Source: Thermaceae bacterium (GTDB lineage: Bacteria; Deinococcota; Deinococci; Deinococcales; Marinithermaceae). Taken from it: a stretch of DNA of 55,914 bases. Below the pieces are notes generated by a model. The model saw only the letters and a list, made by a program, of their open reading frames with translations, was not told the DNA's origin and searched no databases. The stretch covers positions 1 through 55,914 of the forward strand of contig JALSIA010000137.1 of the NCBI GenBank assembly GCA_026981865.1, read 5' to 3'. Below, piece after piece: positions 36,847-45,424 of this stretch (the first letter of the stretch is position 1; each line of letters begins with the position of its first letter). The translations under genes were made by a program, and so were the position numbers.

Positions 36847-37664
36847 CGGAACGCCACCTCCCCGTAGAGCGGCGGGCCGCCGTAGCTCCCGGCCGGCCCC
36901 TGGGGCTGGATCTCGATCTGCGCGAGGATGACGTCGTCAGGCAGGTCTTCGGGTAAGGCCAGCCGGTAGCGCACCACCCCCTCGCGCAGCAGCACCCGCT
37001 CGGGCAGTTCCAGGCGCTGCGCCACCTCGCCCGCGGTGTTCACGAAACGCAGCTCGCCGTTCAGCCGCAGGTAGACGTTGCCGGTGTTCACCACGTCGGC
37101 GACCAGGTACCGCTTCCCCGACGCCTCATCGGTCGCCACCGTGACGCCCTGCAGCTCGGCGGCGGGCTGCTCGGTGCCCTGGACGGTGACGTAGACGACG
37201 GCCAGCGCCCGGGTACGCATCAGCGCCACGATGCCCTTCCGCTCGACGGGCCGCGGCTCGGTCGTAAAAGCCAGCGCCGCCCGATAGCTGCCGGAAAGCT
37301 CCGGACTCGCCGGAACGCTGACGGTAAAGCGCACCTCGTGGGTGGCGTCGCGCTCGAGCGTGAAGGGATCCAGCACGGTGCTCAGCCACGCGGCGGCGCT
37401 GTATGGCAACGAACCCGGGGGAAGCGTCTTCACGCCACCGTCGGGATCGATCAGCCAATCTACGAGGCTTACCTCGATGACCTGATCGGGGGTGTTGCGG
37501 CTGAACAGGGCCACCGACTGGGTGGTGGAATCCCCGGGAGCCAGCACCAGTTCGTAGCGCGGCGGCGCCACGCCGATCCCCGTCTGCGCCGACGCCGAGA
37601 CCAGCAACCAAAGCAGAAGAACCCCCGGCGACCAATTCCGGGGGCTCAAGAGGTTCCTAAACAC
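36843..37664 (-). CDS. PapD-like periplasmic chaperone
   Basis: 273 residues. Signal peptide region VLLLWLLVSASAQ. Two Ig-like domains follow: domain 1 has VAPPRYELVLAPGDSTTQSVAL, VSLVDWLIDPDGG, ERDATHEVRFTVSVPASP and SYRAALAF, the order of a pilus chaperone of the COG3121 type; domain 2 runs ~165-265 (VADVVNTGNVYLRLNGELRF). Predicted to cap secreted subunits before assembly. The GTG at 37664 is preferred because a TATACT box lies 6 bp upstream; an ATG at 37697 overlapping the preceding stop would add 11 residues. Confidence 0.65.
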   Translation of the reverse strand: MFRNLLSPRNWSPGVLLLWLLVSASAQTGIGVAPPRYELVLAPGDSTTQSVALFSRNTPDQVIEVSLVDWLIDPDGGVKTLPPGSLPYSAAAWLSTVLDPFTLERDATHEVRFTVSVPASPELSGSYRAALAFTTEPRPVERKGIVALMRTRALAVVYVTVQGTEQPAAELQGVTVATDEASGKRYLVADVVNTGNVYLRLNGELRFVNTAGEVAQRLELPERVLLREGVVRYRLALPEDLPDDVILAQIEIQPQGPAGSYGGPPLYGEVAFR

Positions 37665-37670
37665 CGTTCC

Positions 37671-37676
37671 AGTATA
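37671..37676 (-). promoter_or_regulatory. -10 box of PapD-like chaperone gene
   Basis: TATACT on the minus strand, 6 bp before the GTG at 37664; predicts a separate leaderless transcript within the operon. Confidence 0.6.
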
Positions 37677-37696
37677 CCCAAGGGGGAATGTGGGCA

Positions 37697-38368
37697 TTAC
37701 GGAGCGGAAGCGGTGTAGGTAACGAGGGTGGTGACGGCGCTGGTGGTGGCCGCGGAGGCCGTGGGGTCGACGTCGGCGGCGAAGGTGAGCGGGATGGCGT
37801 ATACGCCGGCGTACTGGGTGTACAGACCATCGGCATGGGTGGCCAGACCGGCTGCGGTGCCGGTAGGAATGTTGGTGAAGCCAATGCTGGTCGCGTCACC
37901 GAAATCGGGAGCCACCTTGTAGGTCACGCCGGAAGGAAGGCTGTCGGCCACGACACTCACCGAGTAGGTGGACGAGTTGGTGATGACCAGCAGCGAACCG
38001 TCGGCATTGCCCAGGTTGTTCCAGTTCACGGTGTAGCCGCTAGTGGAAACGCTGGTGGGACCGAACCGGCAGCTGCCCAGCGAGTTAGGGTTCGTGGGAG
38101 CATTGCTCTGCGCGGTAACGTTCAGCGACGAGGTAACGAGGCTGCCGATGCAGCTCTGCAGGTTGGCCTTGGACGCCTGGCCCGCAGTCCCCGCGTACAC
38201 CACGGTTCCGGTCGTGGTGGCGGTGAAGTCGAATTCCACCGAGCTGGTATTGGTGTAGACGTAGGCGTAAGTGGGGAAGCTGAAGTTCCAGTTCTGCTGC
38301 GTTTGCGCCAGCGCCCCGACGCTCAGGAGCGCACCGGCCAACACCAAGAGTCTGATCGCGTTCTTCAT
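37697..38368 (-). CDS. secreted pilin-like subunit candidate
   Basis: 223 residues. Signal peptide KNAIRLLVLAGALLSVGALAQ. The mature chain is rich in Thr, Ser, Asn, Val and Tyr, and predicted all-beta (WNFSFPTYAYVYTNTSSVEF, GYTVNWNNL, YSVSVVADSL). It has two Cys (QSCIGS, GSCRFG) likely forming a disulfide, and ends in strands YAIPLTFAADVDP and LVTYTASAP. Such composition and the adjacent chaperone suggest a surface-fibre subunit. Its base composition is visibly less GC-rich than its neighbours. Strong AAGGAGGAG ribosome-binding site before the ATG. Confidence 0.6.
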   Translation of the reverse strand: MKNAIRLLVLAGALLSVGALAQTQQNWNFSFPTYAYVYTNTSSVEFDFTATTTGTVVYAGTAGQASKANLQSCIGSLVTSSLNVTAQSNAPTNPNSLGSCRFGPTSVSTSGYTVNWNNLGNADGSLLVITNSSTYSVSVVADSLPSGVTYKVAPDFGDATSIGFTNIPTGTAAGLATHADGLYTQYAGVYAIPLTFAADVDPTASAATTSAVTTLVTYTASAP

Positions 38369-38483
38369 CGTCGTATCTCCTCCTTGTAGGGGTTTGGTCG
38401 GTCGCGCCACTGGCTCGCCGCTCGTCCCTTGGCGCCCGTATAGGGACCTGGCGGGTCATCGCCTCCAACTACACATCCCAGGC

Positions 38484-38508
38484 TAGGCAAGCCGCACCGG
38501 CTTGCCTA
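38484..38508. repeat. 10-bp perfect inverted repeat
   Basis: TAGGCAAGCC, loop GCACC, GGCTTGCCTA. No T run on either side and no gene ends nearby, so it is not an obvious terminator. Confidence 0.6.
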
Positions 38509-38522
38509 CCCCCAAATGGGGG
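38509..38522. repeat. CCC-(A/G)TTTG-type motif, copy 2
   Basis: CCCCCAAATGGGGG, 6-bp arms with a 2-bp centre, directly abutting the previous hairpin. Confidence 0.45.
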
Positions 38523-38537
38523 CACCCAAACGGGGTG
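38523..38537. repeat. CCC-GTTTG-type motif, copy 3 (inverted)
   Basis: CACCCAAACGGGGTG; its complement reads CACCCCGTTTGGGTG, an inverted version of copy 4. Confidence 0.45.
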
Positions 38538-38590
38538 AGGGGCTTCGTAGCACCTCATCGGAACGGGTTCAACGAGGGGCGGTTTCCTAT

Positions 38591-38606
38591 CACCCGTTTG
38601 GGGGTG
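38591..38606. repeat. CCC-GTTTG-type motif, copy 4
   Basis: CACCCGTTTGGGGGTG, palindromic flanks CACCC/GGGTG. Confidence 0.45.
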
Positions 38607-38817
38607 TTCCTGGCCATCTCGAAGCGCTAGGCTGAGGGTGCGAGGCTCCGCCAACGGGGCGGGCGCTCGTGGGCCGCAGGACGGCTCAAATCTTGGAGGC
38701 GTTGAACCGTGAACCCCAATCTGGGCACCAAGGGACACGGGGAGCCAGTGGTGCAACCGGCCAAGAAGATGATTGCGCTCTTTTACGATCACTTCCCCCC
38801 ATCGAGCACGACCGGTT

Positions 38818-38849
38818 GCATTCCACCCACAAAGGAGTGGTGGGAATGC
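38818..38849 (+). promoter_or_regulatory. hairpin presenting the ribosome-binding site of the 141-residue gene
   Basis: GCATTCC (38818-38824) pairs with GGAATGC (38843-38849); after one bulged G, ACC (38825-38827) pairs with GGT (38839-38841). The loop holds AAAGGAG (38831-38837) and the ATG (38846-38848) is inside the stem. Such a structure could control translation. Confidence 0.5.
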
Positions 38850-39271
38850 AGAAGAAGATATGGATTGCGGCGCTCGCGCTGGTTCTAGGCCTGGCCTGGG
38901 CGGGCGGCAACACGACGAATTTCGTAGTGCGCATGCCCGAAATTCTCTGGCTCGAGATCAACGGCAAGCAGGCGGAACGGGTTCCCGTCCGCGTGGAAGA
39001 CGGCAGGGTTTCGCCGGGGGTGCTGCACGTCCGCGTGGTGGGCAACACCGCCTGGCGCCTCACCGTGACGGCCACCCCGCTGGTGGGGCCGCTCACGCTG
39101 CCGCCCGAGCGGCTGGTGCTCGCGGGGCAGGCGCTTTCGTCCCTCGAGCGCACCGTGCGCGAGGGCGTGGGCAGCGCCCGCTTCGACCTGGACCTGGGGG
39201 TCCGGCTCGAGCCCGGTGAGCCCGCAGGCCCCTACGAAGGCCTGCTCACCTTCGTGCTCTACCGGCTCTAG
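38846..39271 (+). CDS. small secreted beta-rich protein, possible subunit
   Basis: 141 residues. Signal peptide QKKIWIAALALVLGLAWAGG. The mature ~120 residues begin NFVVRMPEILWLEING and end GPYEGLLTFVLYRL, with a central WRLTVTATPL. The strand order resembles the 223-residue protein (SFPTYAYV, YSVSVVA, GVYAIPLTF), hinting at a shared pilin-like or WxL-like beta-sandwich. No Cys. Divergent from the subunit/chaperone genes across the hairpin-rich region. Function inferred from context only. Confidence 0.6.
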   Translation: MQKKIWIAALALVLGLAWAGGNTTNFVVRMPEILWLEINGKQAERVPVRVEDGRVSPGVLHVRVVGNTAWRLTVTATPLVGPLTLPPERLVLAGQALSSLERTVREGVGSARFDLDLGVRLEPGEPAGPYEGLLTFVLYRL

Positions 39272-39273
39272 CG

Positions 39274-40176
39274 TTACTCGTACCCGAGCTCGCGGAGCGC
39301 CTCCGGGTCCTTGCGCCAGTTGGGGTAGACCTTGACCTCGAGGTCGAGGAAGACCGGGCGGTTCAAAAAAAGCTCGAGCTGCTTGCGCGCCGCCCGTCCC
39401 AGCTCCTTCAGCATGCGCCCCCCCTTTCCGATCAGTATCGGTTTGTGCGCCTCGCGCTCCACGTAGAGGACGGCGCGGGCGTAGAGGGTGCCGCTGTCGC
39501 GCTCGGCCACCTCCTCCACCTTGACCGCGACCGCATAGGGGATCTCCTGGCGCAGCCGCTTCATCACCTCCTCGCGGATCGTCTCGGCGATCCAGTCCTC
39601 GATGGGCTGGTCGCTTTTGGCATGGTCGGGCGGGTAGAAGAAAGGCCCTTCGGGCAGCAGGGCCAGGATCTCGGAGCGCAGGTGGGCCGCGTCGCGTTCG
39701 GACAGGGCGCTGATCCTGCGCACCTCGGCCCCGGGCAACAGCGCCGCGTAGGCCGCGAGCGCCTCGTCCGGGTACTTGGCGGCGTCGGCCTTGTTGCCCA
39801 CGAGCAGCACCGGCTTCTTGCCCACGTAGGGCTCGAGCGTCCGCGCCACCAGCTCGTCTTCGGGGGTGGGGGGGTGGCGCAGGTCCACCAACCAGAGGAT
39901 CACGTCGACGTCGGAAAGCGCCTCGGTGACCTGGCGGTTGATGTAGTCGCCCAGGGCGTCGGCAGGTTTGTGCAGGCCCGGCGTGTCCACGAAGACGATC
40001 TGCCGGTCCCCCTCGGTGTAGATTCCGCGCACGCTCTTGCGGGTGGTCTGGGGCTTGGGGCTGATGGGGGCCACCTTGACGCCCAGCATCTGGTTGAGCA
40101 GGGTGCTCTTGCCCACGTTGGGCTTGCCCAGGATGGCCACGAACCCGGAGTGCGTGCGTTCGCTCGCTTCGCTCAT
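39274..40176 (-). CDS. era: GTPase Era
   Basis: 300 residues. G1 [10 protein letters not shown]2 region [12 protein letters not shown]3 DTPGLHKP, G4 NKAD and G5 near ISALSE. The C-terminal KH domain includes [20 protein letters not shown], which binds the 3' end of 16S rRNA during 30S maturation. The ATG at 40176 is 7 bp after a TATACT box. Its stop is 2 bp from that of the convergent secreted-protein gene. Confidence 0.97.
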   Translation of the reverse strand: MSEASERTHSGFVAILGKPNVGKSTLLNQMLGVKVAPISPKPQTTRKSVRGIYTEGDRQIVFVDTPGLHKPADALGDYINRQVTEALSDVDVILWLVDLRHPPTPEDELVARTLEPYVGKKPVLLVGNKADAAKYPDEALAAYAALLPGAEVRRISALSERDAAHLRSEILALLPEGPFFYPPDHAKSDQPIEDWIAETIREEVMKRLRQEIPYAVAVKVEEVAERDSGTLYARAVLYVEREAHKPILIGKGGRMLKELGRAARKQLELFLNRPVFLDLEVKVYPNWRKDPEALRELGYE

Positions 40177-40183
40177 CGCCCCC

Positions 40184-40189
40184 AGTATA
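40184..40189 (-). promoter_or_regulatory. -10 box of era
   Basis: TATACT on the minus strand, 7 bp before the ATG at 40176. Confidence 0.7.
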
Positions 40190-40225
40190 GGCGGGCGCGG
40201 TAAGCGGGCTTGCATTCGCCCCGAA

Positions 40226-40253
40226 AGCGTGTTGCTATAATGTGCAACACGCT
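40226..40253 (+). promoter_or_regulatory. perfect palindrome around the moaA -10 box
   Basis: AGCGTGTTGC (40226-40235) and GCAACACGCT (40244-40253) are perfect 10-bp inverted repeats. The 8-bp centre is TATAATGT, containing a consensus -10. A TTGCAT (40210-40215) lies 20 bp upstream, rather far for a -35. Likely an operator controlling moaA. Confidence 0.7.
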
Positions 40254-40266
40254 GGAAGGGGGCGCT

Positions 40267-41244
40267 ATGAAGCTCATCGACAACTACGGCCGCGTGCTCC
40301 GGGACCTGCGCATCTCCATCACCCCGCGCTGCAACTACCACTGCGTCTACTGCCACCCGATGGGGATGGAGATGAGCGACCCCCCCGGAACCGTAACCAC
40401 CGACGACGTGCGCCACTTCCTGCGCGCGGCCGCGGGTCTGGGCATGGACGCGGTGCGCTTCACCGGCGGTGAGCCGCTGGTGCGGCGCGAACTGCCCGAG
40501 ATGATCGAGGCCGCGGCCGCCACCCCGGGGGTGCGCGACGTGGCCGTGACCACCAACGGCACCCTCTTCCGCCGCCGCCACCGCGAGCTGCTGGACGCGG
40601 GGCTCTCGCGCGTCAACATCTCGATCGACGCGGTGAACCCCGACGTCTTCCGCAACCTGACCCGCGGCGGCGAGATCGCCCAGGTGTGGGACGCCATCGA
40701 GCTGGCGCTCGAGCTGGAGCTCCACCCCGTCAAGCTGAACGCGGTGGTCATCGGCGGCGTCAACGACCAGGAGGTGGGCGACCTGGCGGCCCTCTCGGTG
40801 GACCGCCCGCTGCACGTCCGCTTCATCGAGTACATGCACCTCAACAACGCCCCCTTCGACGAATACCAGCGCCAGTTCGTCTCCGGGGCCGAGACGCGGC
40901 GCCGCATCGAGGAACGGTTCGGGCCGCTCGAGGAGGTGCCCACCGACCCCAGCTCGCCCGCCCGGGTCTGGCGCATCGCCGGCAGTCAGGGCACCATCGG
41001 CTTCATCAACTCGGTTTCCGAGCCGTTTTGCACGAACTGCAGCCGTCTGCGGCTGACCTCGGACAAGAAGATCCGCCCCTGCCTGCTCACCGACCTGGAG
41101 TTCGACATCGCCCCCGCCTTCGAGGCGGACGATCCGGTCCAGGCCCTCCAGGAAGCCCTGCTCTTCGTGGCCGGCAAGAAGCCCAAGCAGGGCTCGACGC
41201 TGCCCACGGTGCGCGAGCGGGTGATGCTGGGCATCGGCGGCTAG
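40267..41244 (+). CDS. moaA: GTP 3',8-cyclase (molybdenum cofactor synthesis)
   Basis: 325 residues. Radical-SAM enzyme for the first step of molybdopterin synthesis. The N-terminal cluster is CNYHCVYC (C-x3-C-x2-C). The C-terminal second [4Fe-4S] cluster uses CTNC plus a downstream Cys (IRPC). GGEPLVR binds SAM, and the chain ends in the conserved Gly-Gly (MLGIGG). ATG after GGAAGGGGG. Unlike most genes here it has a leader, and its promoter holds a strong palindrome. Abuts the convergent DUF6394-like gene. Confidence 0.96.
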   Translation: MKLIDNYGRVLRDLRISITPRCNYHCVYCHPMGMEMSDPPGTVTTDDVRHFLRAAAGLGMDAVRFTGGEPLVRRELPEMIEAAAATPGVRDVAVTTNGTLFRRRHRELLDAGLSRVNISIDAVNPDVFRNLTRGGEIAQVWDAIELALELELHPVKLNAVVIGGVNDQEVGDLAALSVDRPLHVRFIEYMHLNNAPFDEYQRQFVSGAETRRRIEERFGPLEEVPTDPSSPARVWRIAGSQGTIGFINSVSEPFCTNCSRLRLTSDKKIRPCLLTDLEFDIAPAFEADDPVQALQEALLFVAGKKPKQGSTLPTVRERVMLGIGG

Positions 41245-41586
41245 CTACTCTTCTTCCATGTAGCTCTTGAGCACGGTATCGATCACCACCAGCAGCACGC
41301 TCACCACGTTGGCCGCGAGCGCCCCCCAGGCGAGCGAGACCGCCTCGGCGGGGTTCCCTGCGTAGAAGAAATAGAGCGCCGGGATCAGGTGCAGGTCGGC
41401 CACCAGACCCGTGGCCATCAACTCGGCCGAGAGCACCCGGCCCTCGCCCATCTTGAGCAGGGTCGCCGCCAGGTTGGTGACTACGGTAACGAAGAGTTCG
41501 ACCCCGTTGGGAAAGACCACGAAGCTGACGTTCGTGGTCAGCGCCATCAGGACGAAGAAGTCGGTCAGCAGTTTACGGGAGCTCAC
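41245..41586 (-). CDS. DUF6394-like small membrane protein
   Basis: 113 residues, three predicted membrane helices. LFVTVVTNLAATLLKMGEG and LMATGLVADLHLIPALYFF resemble the conserved core of the DUF6394 family (from memory), whose function is unknown. GTG start lies inside the end of the K+ channel gene, overlapping by 14 bp, so the two are co-expressed; an accessory role to the channel is an inference. Confidence 0.65.
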   Translation of the reverse strand: MSSRKLLTDFFVLMALTTNVSFVVFPNGVELFVTVVTNLAATLLKMGEGRVLSAELMATGLVADLHLIPALYFFYAGNPAEAVSLAWGALAANVVSVLLVVIDTVLKSYMEEE

Positions 41587-42667
41587 GTTCCACCTCCAGC
41601 CGTTCGCGCAGTTTCTCCAGCCGCTCGGCGCGCCCGAAAAGGATCAGGGCGCACCCGGGCCGCACCTCGTGATCGTCGTCCAGATCCAGGTCGAGCCGTC
41701 CGTTCGGCATGCGCAAGGCCACCACGTTGACCCGCAGCTCACGCCGCAGCTCGCCCACGCGGCGCCCCGCCCAGGGGTGCCCCTCCTCGACGCGCACCTC
41801 CAGCAGGTCCACGTCGGTCTCCTCCCCAAAGGCCAGCCGGTCGAAGAGGCCCTGCAGGTAGCTGGACTCGGGGTGGAACAGATAGGCCGCGAGCCGGCCC
41901 GCGACCATGCGACCGGGGTAGAAGGCGCGGTTCGCACCCAGCTCCTCCAGGCGCTCGGCGTCGTCGGGCGAGGAGGCGAAGGAGTAGATGGCGAACTCCT
42001 CGGGCTCGGGGCGCAGGAGCCGCGCCACCGCGATGATCGAGATGTTGCGGGCGTCGTCGCCCAGGTTGACCACCATCCCCTCGGCGCGGCGGATGCCCGC
42101 GGCCAGCAGCGTTTCCTGCTCGAACGGGGCCTCGGGCAGGTAGTAGGGCAGGCGCAGCTCGGCGATGCGCGCCAGCCCCTCCTGGGTGTCGTCGAGGACG
42201 ACGAACGGCACCTTGCGGCGCTCGAGCAACCGCGCCAGCTCGGCCGTCACCTCGTCGAACCCGGCGAGGATGTAGTGCCCCTCCAGCTTGTCGATGGCGT
42301 TCATCATGGAAAGCCTCCTCCAAAGGTGCTGCAGCTCTTCCTTGAAGATCACGCGCGCGATGACGGTGATCGTGCTGGTGAAGACCCCCACCCCACCGAG
42401 CGCCAGGAAGGTGGTGAAGATGCGCCCGGCCATGGTGTCGGCCCCCTGCACCACCTCACCGAAGCCGATGGTGCCGATGGTGATCACGGTCATGTAGAAG
42501 CTGTTGATGAAATCGCCGCCCGAGAGCACCATGTACCCCAGCGTGCCCGCGGCCAGCGTGAAGTGCAGGATCACCAGCGGGATCGAGAGTTCCCGCAGGA
42601 TCTCGAACAGGCGCCGCTCGTACCGCTCGCGCAGGCGGGTCCGGCGGCGGCCCCTTCGTCGCTGCAT
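41573..42667 (-). CDS. MthK-like potassium channel with RCK domain
   Basis: 364 residues. Two membrane helices (~27-50, 82-104) flank a pore loop with filter TIGTIGFGE. An RCK/TrkA-N domain follows (~130-250), where GHYILAGFDEVT replaces the GxGxxG loop, as in the Ca2+-gated channel MthK (GWSEST). A TrkA-C domain runs ~280-364 (GALHP-type loop EEGHPWAGRRVGELR). K+ flux gated by an ion or nucleotide is inferred. The ATG has a TACAAT box 6 bp upstream. Confidence 0.9.
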   Translation of the reverse strand: MQRRRGRRRTRLRERYERRLFEILRELSIPLVILHFTLAAGTLGYMVLSGGDFINSFYMTVITIGTIGFGEVVQGADTMAGRIFTTFLALGGVGVFTSTITVIARVIFKEELQHLWRRLSMMNAIDKLEGHYILAGFDEVTAELARLLERRKVPFVVLDDTQEGLARIAELRLPYYLPEAPFEQETLLAAGIRRAEGMVVNLGDDARNISIIAVARLLRPEPEEFAIYSFASSPDDAERLEELGANRAFYPGRMVAGRLAAYLFHPESSYLQGLFDRLAFGEETDVDLLEVRVEEGHPWAGRRVGELRRELRVNVVALRMPNGRLDLDLDDDHEVRPGCALILFGRAERLEKLRERLEVERELP

Positions 42668-42673
42668 GAACGA

Positions 42674-42679
42674 ATTGTA
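42674..42679 (-). promoter_or_regulatory. -10 box of K+ channel gene
   Basis: TACAAT on the minus strand, 6 bp before the ATG at 42667. Confidence 0.65.
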
Positions 42680-42686
42680 CCTGCCG

Positions 42687-43853
42687 TCAGTCGAGCAGCG
42701 CGGCGATGCGGCGGCCCGCCTCGGCCAGGACCTCGGGCGGCTGCACCAGGGCGAAGCGCACGTAGCCGTGCCCCCCGGGGCCGAAGCCGCGGCCCGGCGC
42801 CAACGCCACCCCGGCGTGCTCGACCGCGCGCAGGGCGAAGCGCACGTCGTCCATGCCCGCGGGCAGCCTCAGCCAAAGGTACATGCTCGCCTTGGGCCGG
42901 CTGACCGGCACCCCGCAGCCCTCGAGCGCCTCGACCAGAGCGTCGCGGCGGCCACGGAAGACCTGCACGTCACGCAGCACCCGGTCGGGGGGCAGCCGCA
43001 GCGCGGCGATGCCCATCCGCTGGATGCCCAGGTACTGGTTGAAGTCCACCGGGGCCTTGGCGGCCTCCAGGGCGGCAATGGCGCCTGAGTTGCCCAAGGC
43101 GAAGCCCAGCCGGAAACCGCCCATGTGGAAGCTCTTGGAGAAGCTGAAGAGTTCGACGGTGCGTTCGAGCGCCCCCTCGAGCACCAGCGGACTGACGGCC
43201 TCCCCTTCGTAGACCATGTCGATGTAGGGGTTGTCGTGCACCACGAGCAGGTCGTGGGCCTCGGCGAAGGCGAGGGCGCGCTCCCAGAAGCTGCGGTCCG
43301 CCAGGGCTGCGGTGGGGTTGTTGGGGTAGTTGAGCACGATCACCCGCGCCCGCTCGAGCGCCCCCGGGTCCAGTTCCTCGAAGACCGGAAGCAGGTCCTC
43401 CCCCAGCTTCAGGGGCACGGCCTCGAGCCCCGCCAGCGCCGCCGCACCCCAGTAGCTGGGGTAGGCCACCTCGGGAATCAGCACCGCATCGCCGGGGTCG
43501 GCGACGGCGAGGAACAGATGCGCGAGCCCTTCCTGGCTGCCGATCAGGCTGAGCGCCTGGGTGGAAGGGTCGAGCTCGAGGCCGAACCGCCCGGCGTACC
43601 AGCGGGTCGCCTCTTCGAGAAAACGCATCGTGCAGCTCTTTAGGCAGTACCCCCAGGTGGCGGGGTCGCGCGCCGCGCTCTCCAGCTCGGCGATCAACTC
43701 GCCCGGCACCGGCAGGTCGGAGGCGCCGATGGAAAGGTCGATGACGCGCTTGCCCTGGGCACGCGCGGCGCTCTTGGCGCGGTCCATCAAGAGGAAAACG
43801 GACTCGGGCATCGCCCGAACCCGCCGGCTGGCCCAACGGTTGGGTAACGTCAT
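42687..43853 (-). CDS. class I/II PLP-dependent aminotransferase
   Basis: 388 residues. Fold-type I enzyme: DLSIGASDLPVP at the start, VLNYPNNPTAAL, HDNPYIDMVYEG, and the PLP Lys in FSFSKSFHMGGFRLG, then LGIQRM and PKASMYLWLRLP. Closest in pattern to LL-diaminopimelate or alanine/aspartate-type aminotransferases; the exact amino acid cannot be told. ATG 7 bp after a TAAAAT box. Downstream of mog on the same strand. Confidence 0.87.
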   Translation of the reverse strand: MTLPNRWASRRVRAMPESVFLLMDRAKSAARAQGKRVIDLSIGASDLPVPGELIAELESAARDPATWGYCLKSCTMRFLEEATRWYAGRFGLELDPSTQALSLIGSQEGLAHLFLAVADPGDAVLIPEVAYPSYWGAAALAGLEAVPLKLGEDLLPVFEELDPGALERARVIVLNYPNNPTAALADRSFWERALAFAEAHDLLVVHDNPYIDMVYEGEAVSPLVLEGALERTVELFSFSKSFHMGGFRLGFALGNSGAIAALEAAKAPVDFNQYLGIQRMGIAALRLPPDRVLRDVQVFRGRRDALVEALEGCGVPVSRPKASMYLWLRLPAGMDDVRFALRAVEHAGVALAPGRGFGPGGHGYVRFALVQPPEVLAEAGRRIAALLD

Positions 43854-43860
43854 GCGCCCT

Positions 43861-43866
43861 ATTTTA
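43861..43866 (-). promoter_or_regulatory. -10 box of aminotransferase gene
   Basis: TAAAAT on the minus strand (within TATAAAAT), 7 bp before the ATG at 43853. Confidence 0.65.
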
Positions 43867-43872
43867 TACGGG

Positions 43873-44373
43873 CTAGGTGTGTTCGTGGCCCCCAGGCACG
43901 CTGCGTCCGCTCACCTGCTCGACCGCGTGCGGCAGGATCTCGAGCAACGCCTCCACCGACTCGCGGGCTCCCTTGGGGCTGCCCGGCAGGTTGATGATCA
44001 GCGTCGAGCCGCGCACCCCGGCCACCCCCCGCGAAAGCGCGGCCATTGGGGTCTTCTTCACCCCTTCGCTGCGCACCAGCTCGGCGAGGCCCGGCACCTG
44101 CCGCTCCACCACCTCCAGGGTGGCCTCGGGCGTGTGGTCGCGCAGCGCCAGCCCGGTGCCGCCGTTGGTGAGGATCAGGTCGAGGCTGTCGCGATCGGCC
44201 CAGAGGCGCAGTACGCGGCGGATCTGGGCCACCTCGTCGGGCACCACCTCGTAGGCGACCACCTCGTAGGGCCCGCTCGCAAGCACCTCGCGGATCGCCT
44301 GGTGGGTCGTGTCGGCCCGCTCCCCGCGGGAGCTGCGGTCCGATACCGTTAAAATTCCTACGCGAATTGCCAT
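43873..44373 (-). CDS. mog: molybdopterin adenylyltransferase MogA/MoaB-like
   Basis: 166 residues. LTVSDRSSRGERADTT at the N-terminus, LILTNGGTGLALRDHTPEAT (the GGTG motif binding molybdopterin) and INLPGSPKGARESVEALL are diagnostic. Activates molybdopterin by adenylation before Mo or W insertion. MoaB-type naming is equally possible. moaA is 3 kb away, so Mo-cofactor genes are scattered here. Confidence 0.9.
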   Translation of the reverse strand: MAIRVGILTVSDRSSRGERADTTHQAIREVLASGPYEVVAYEVVPDEVAQIRRVLRLWADRDSLDLILTNGGTGLALRDHTPEATLEVVERQVPGLAELVRSEGVKKTPMAALSRGVAGVRGSTLIINLPGSPKGARESVEALLEILPHAVEQVSGRSVPGGHEHT

Positions 44374-44382
44374 GTCTTACTC

Positions 44383-44388
44383 ATAGTA
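44383..44388 (-). promoter_or_regulatory. -10 box of mog
   Basis: TACTAT on the minus strand, 9 bp before the ATG at 44373. Confidence 0.5.
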
Positions 44389-44410
44389 CAGCACCCAACG
44401 GCATCGGGGG

Positions 44411-45420
<1,010 letters not shown>

Positions 45421-45424
<4 letters not shown>

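Larger units (their letters stand above)
38369..38845. other. 477-bp divergent intergenic region with clustered hairpins
   Basis: No convincing gene. A weak minus-strand TATACG (38437-38442) could serve the 223-residue gene. From 38484 to 38606 there are at least four inverted repeats, listed separately. A TACGAT (38784-38789) may be the -10 of the 141-residue gene. A hairpin around that gene's start lies at 38818-38849. Confidence 0.5.

Noticed and set aside
38469-38792. 107-codon open frame on the minus strand
   Set aside because: Composition is unlike a real protein, it covers the hairpin cluster, and no ribosome-binding site or promoter supports it.
38709-38866. Short plus-strand frame starting GTG upstream of the 141-residue gene
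   Set aside because: No ribosome-binding site, and its product runs out of frame into the real gene; a leader peptide cannot be argued from sequence alone.
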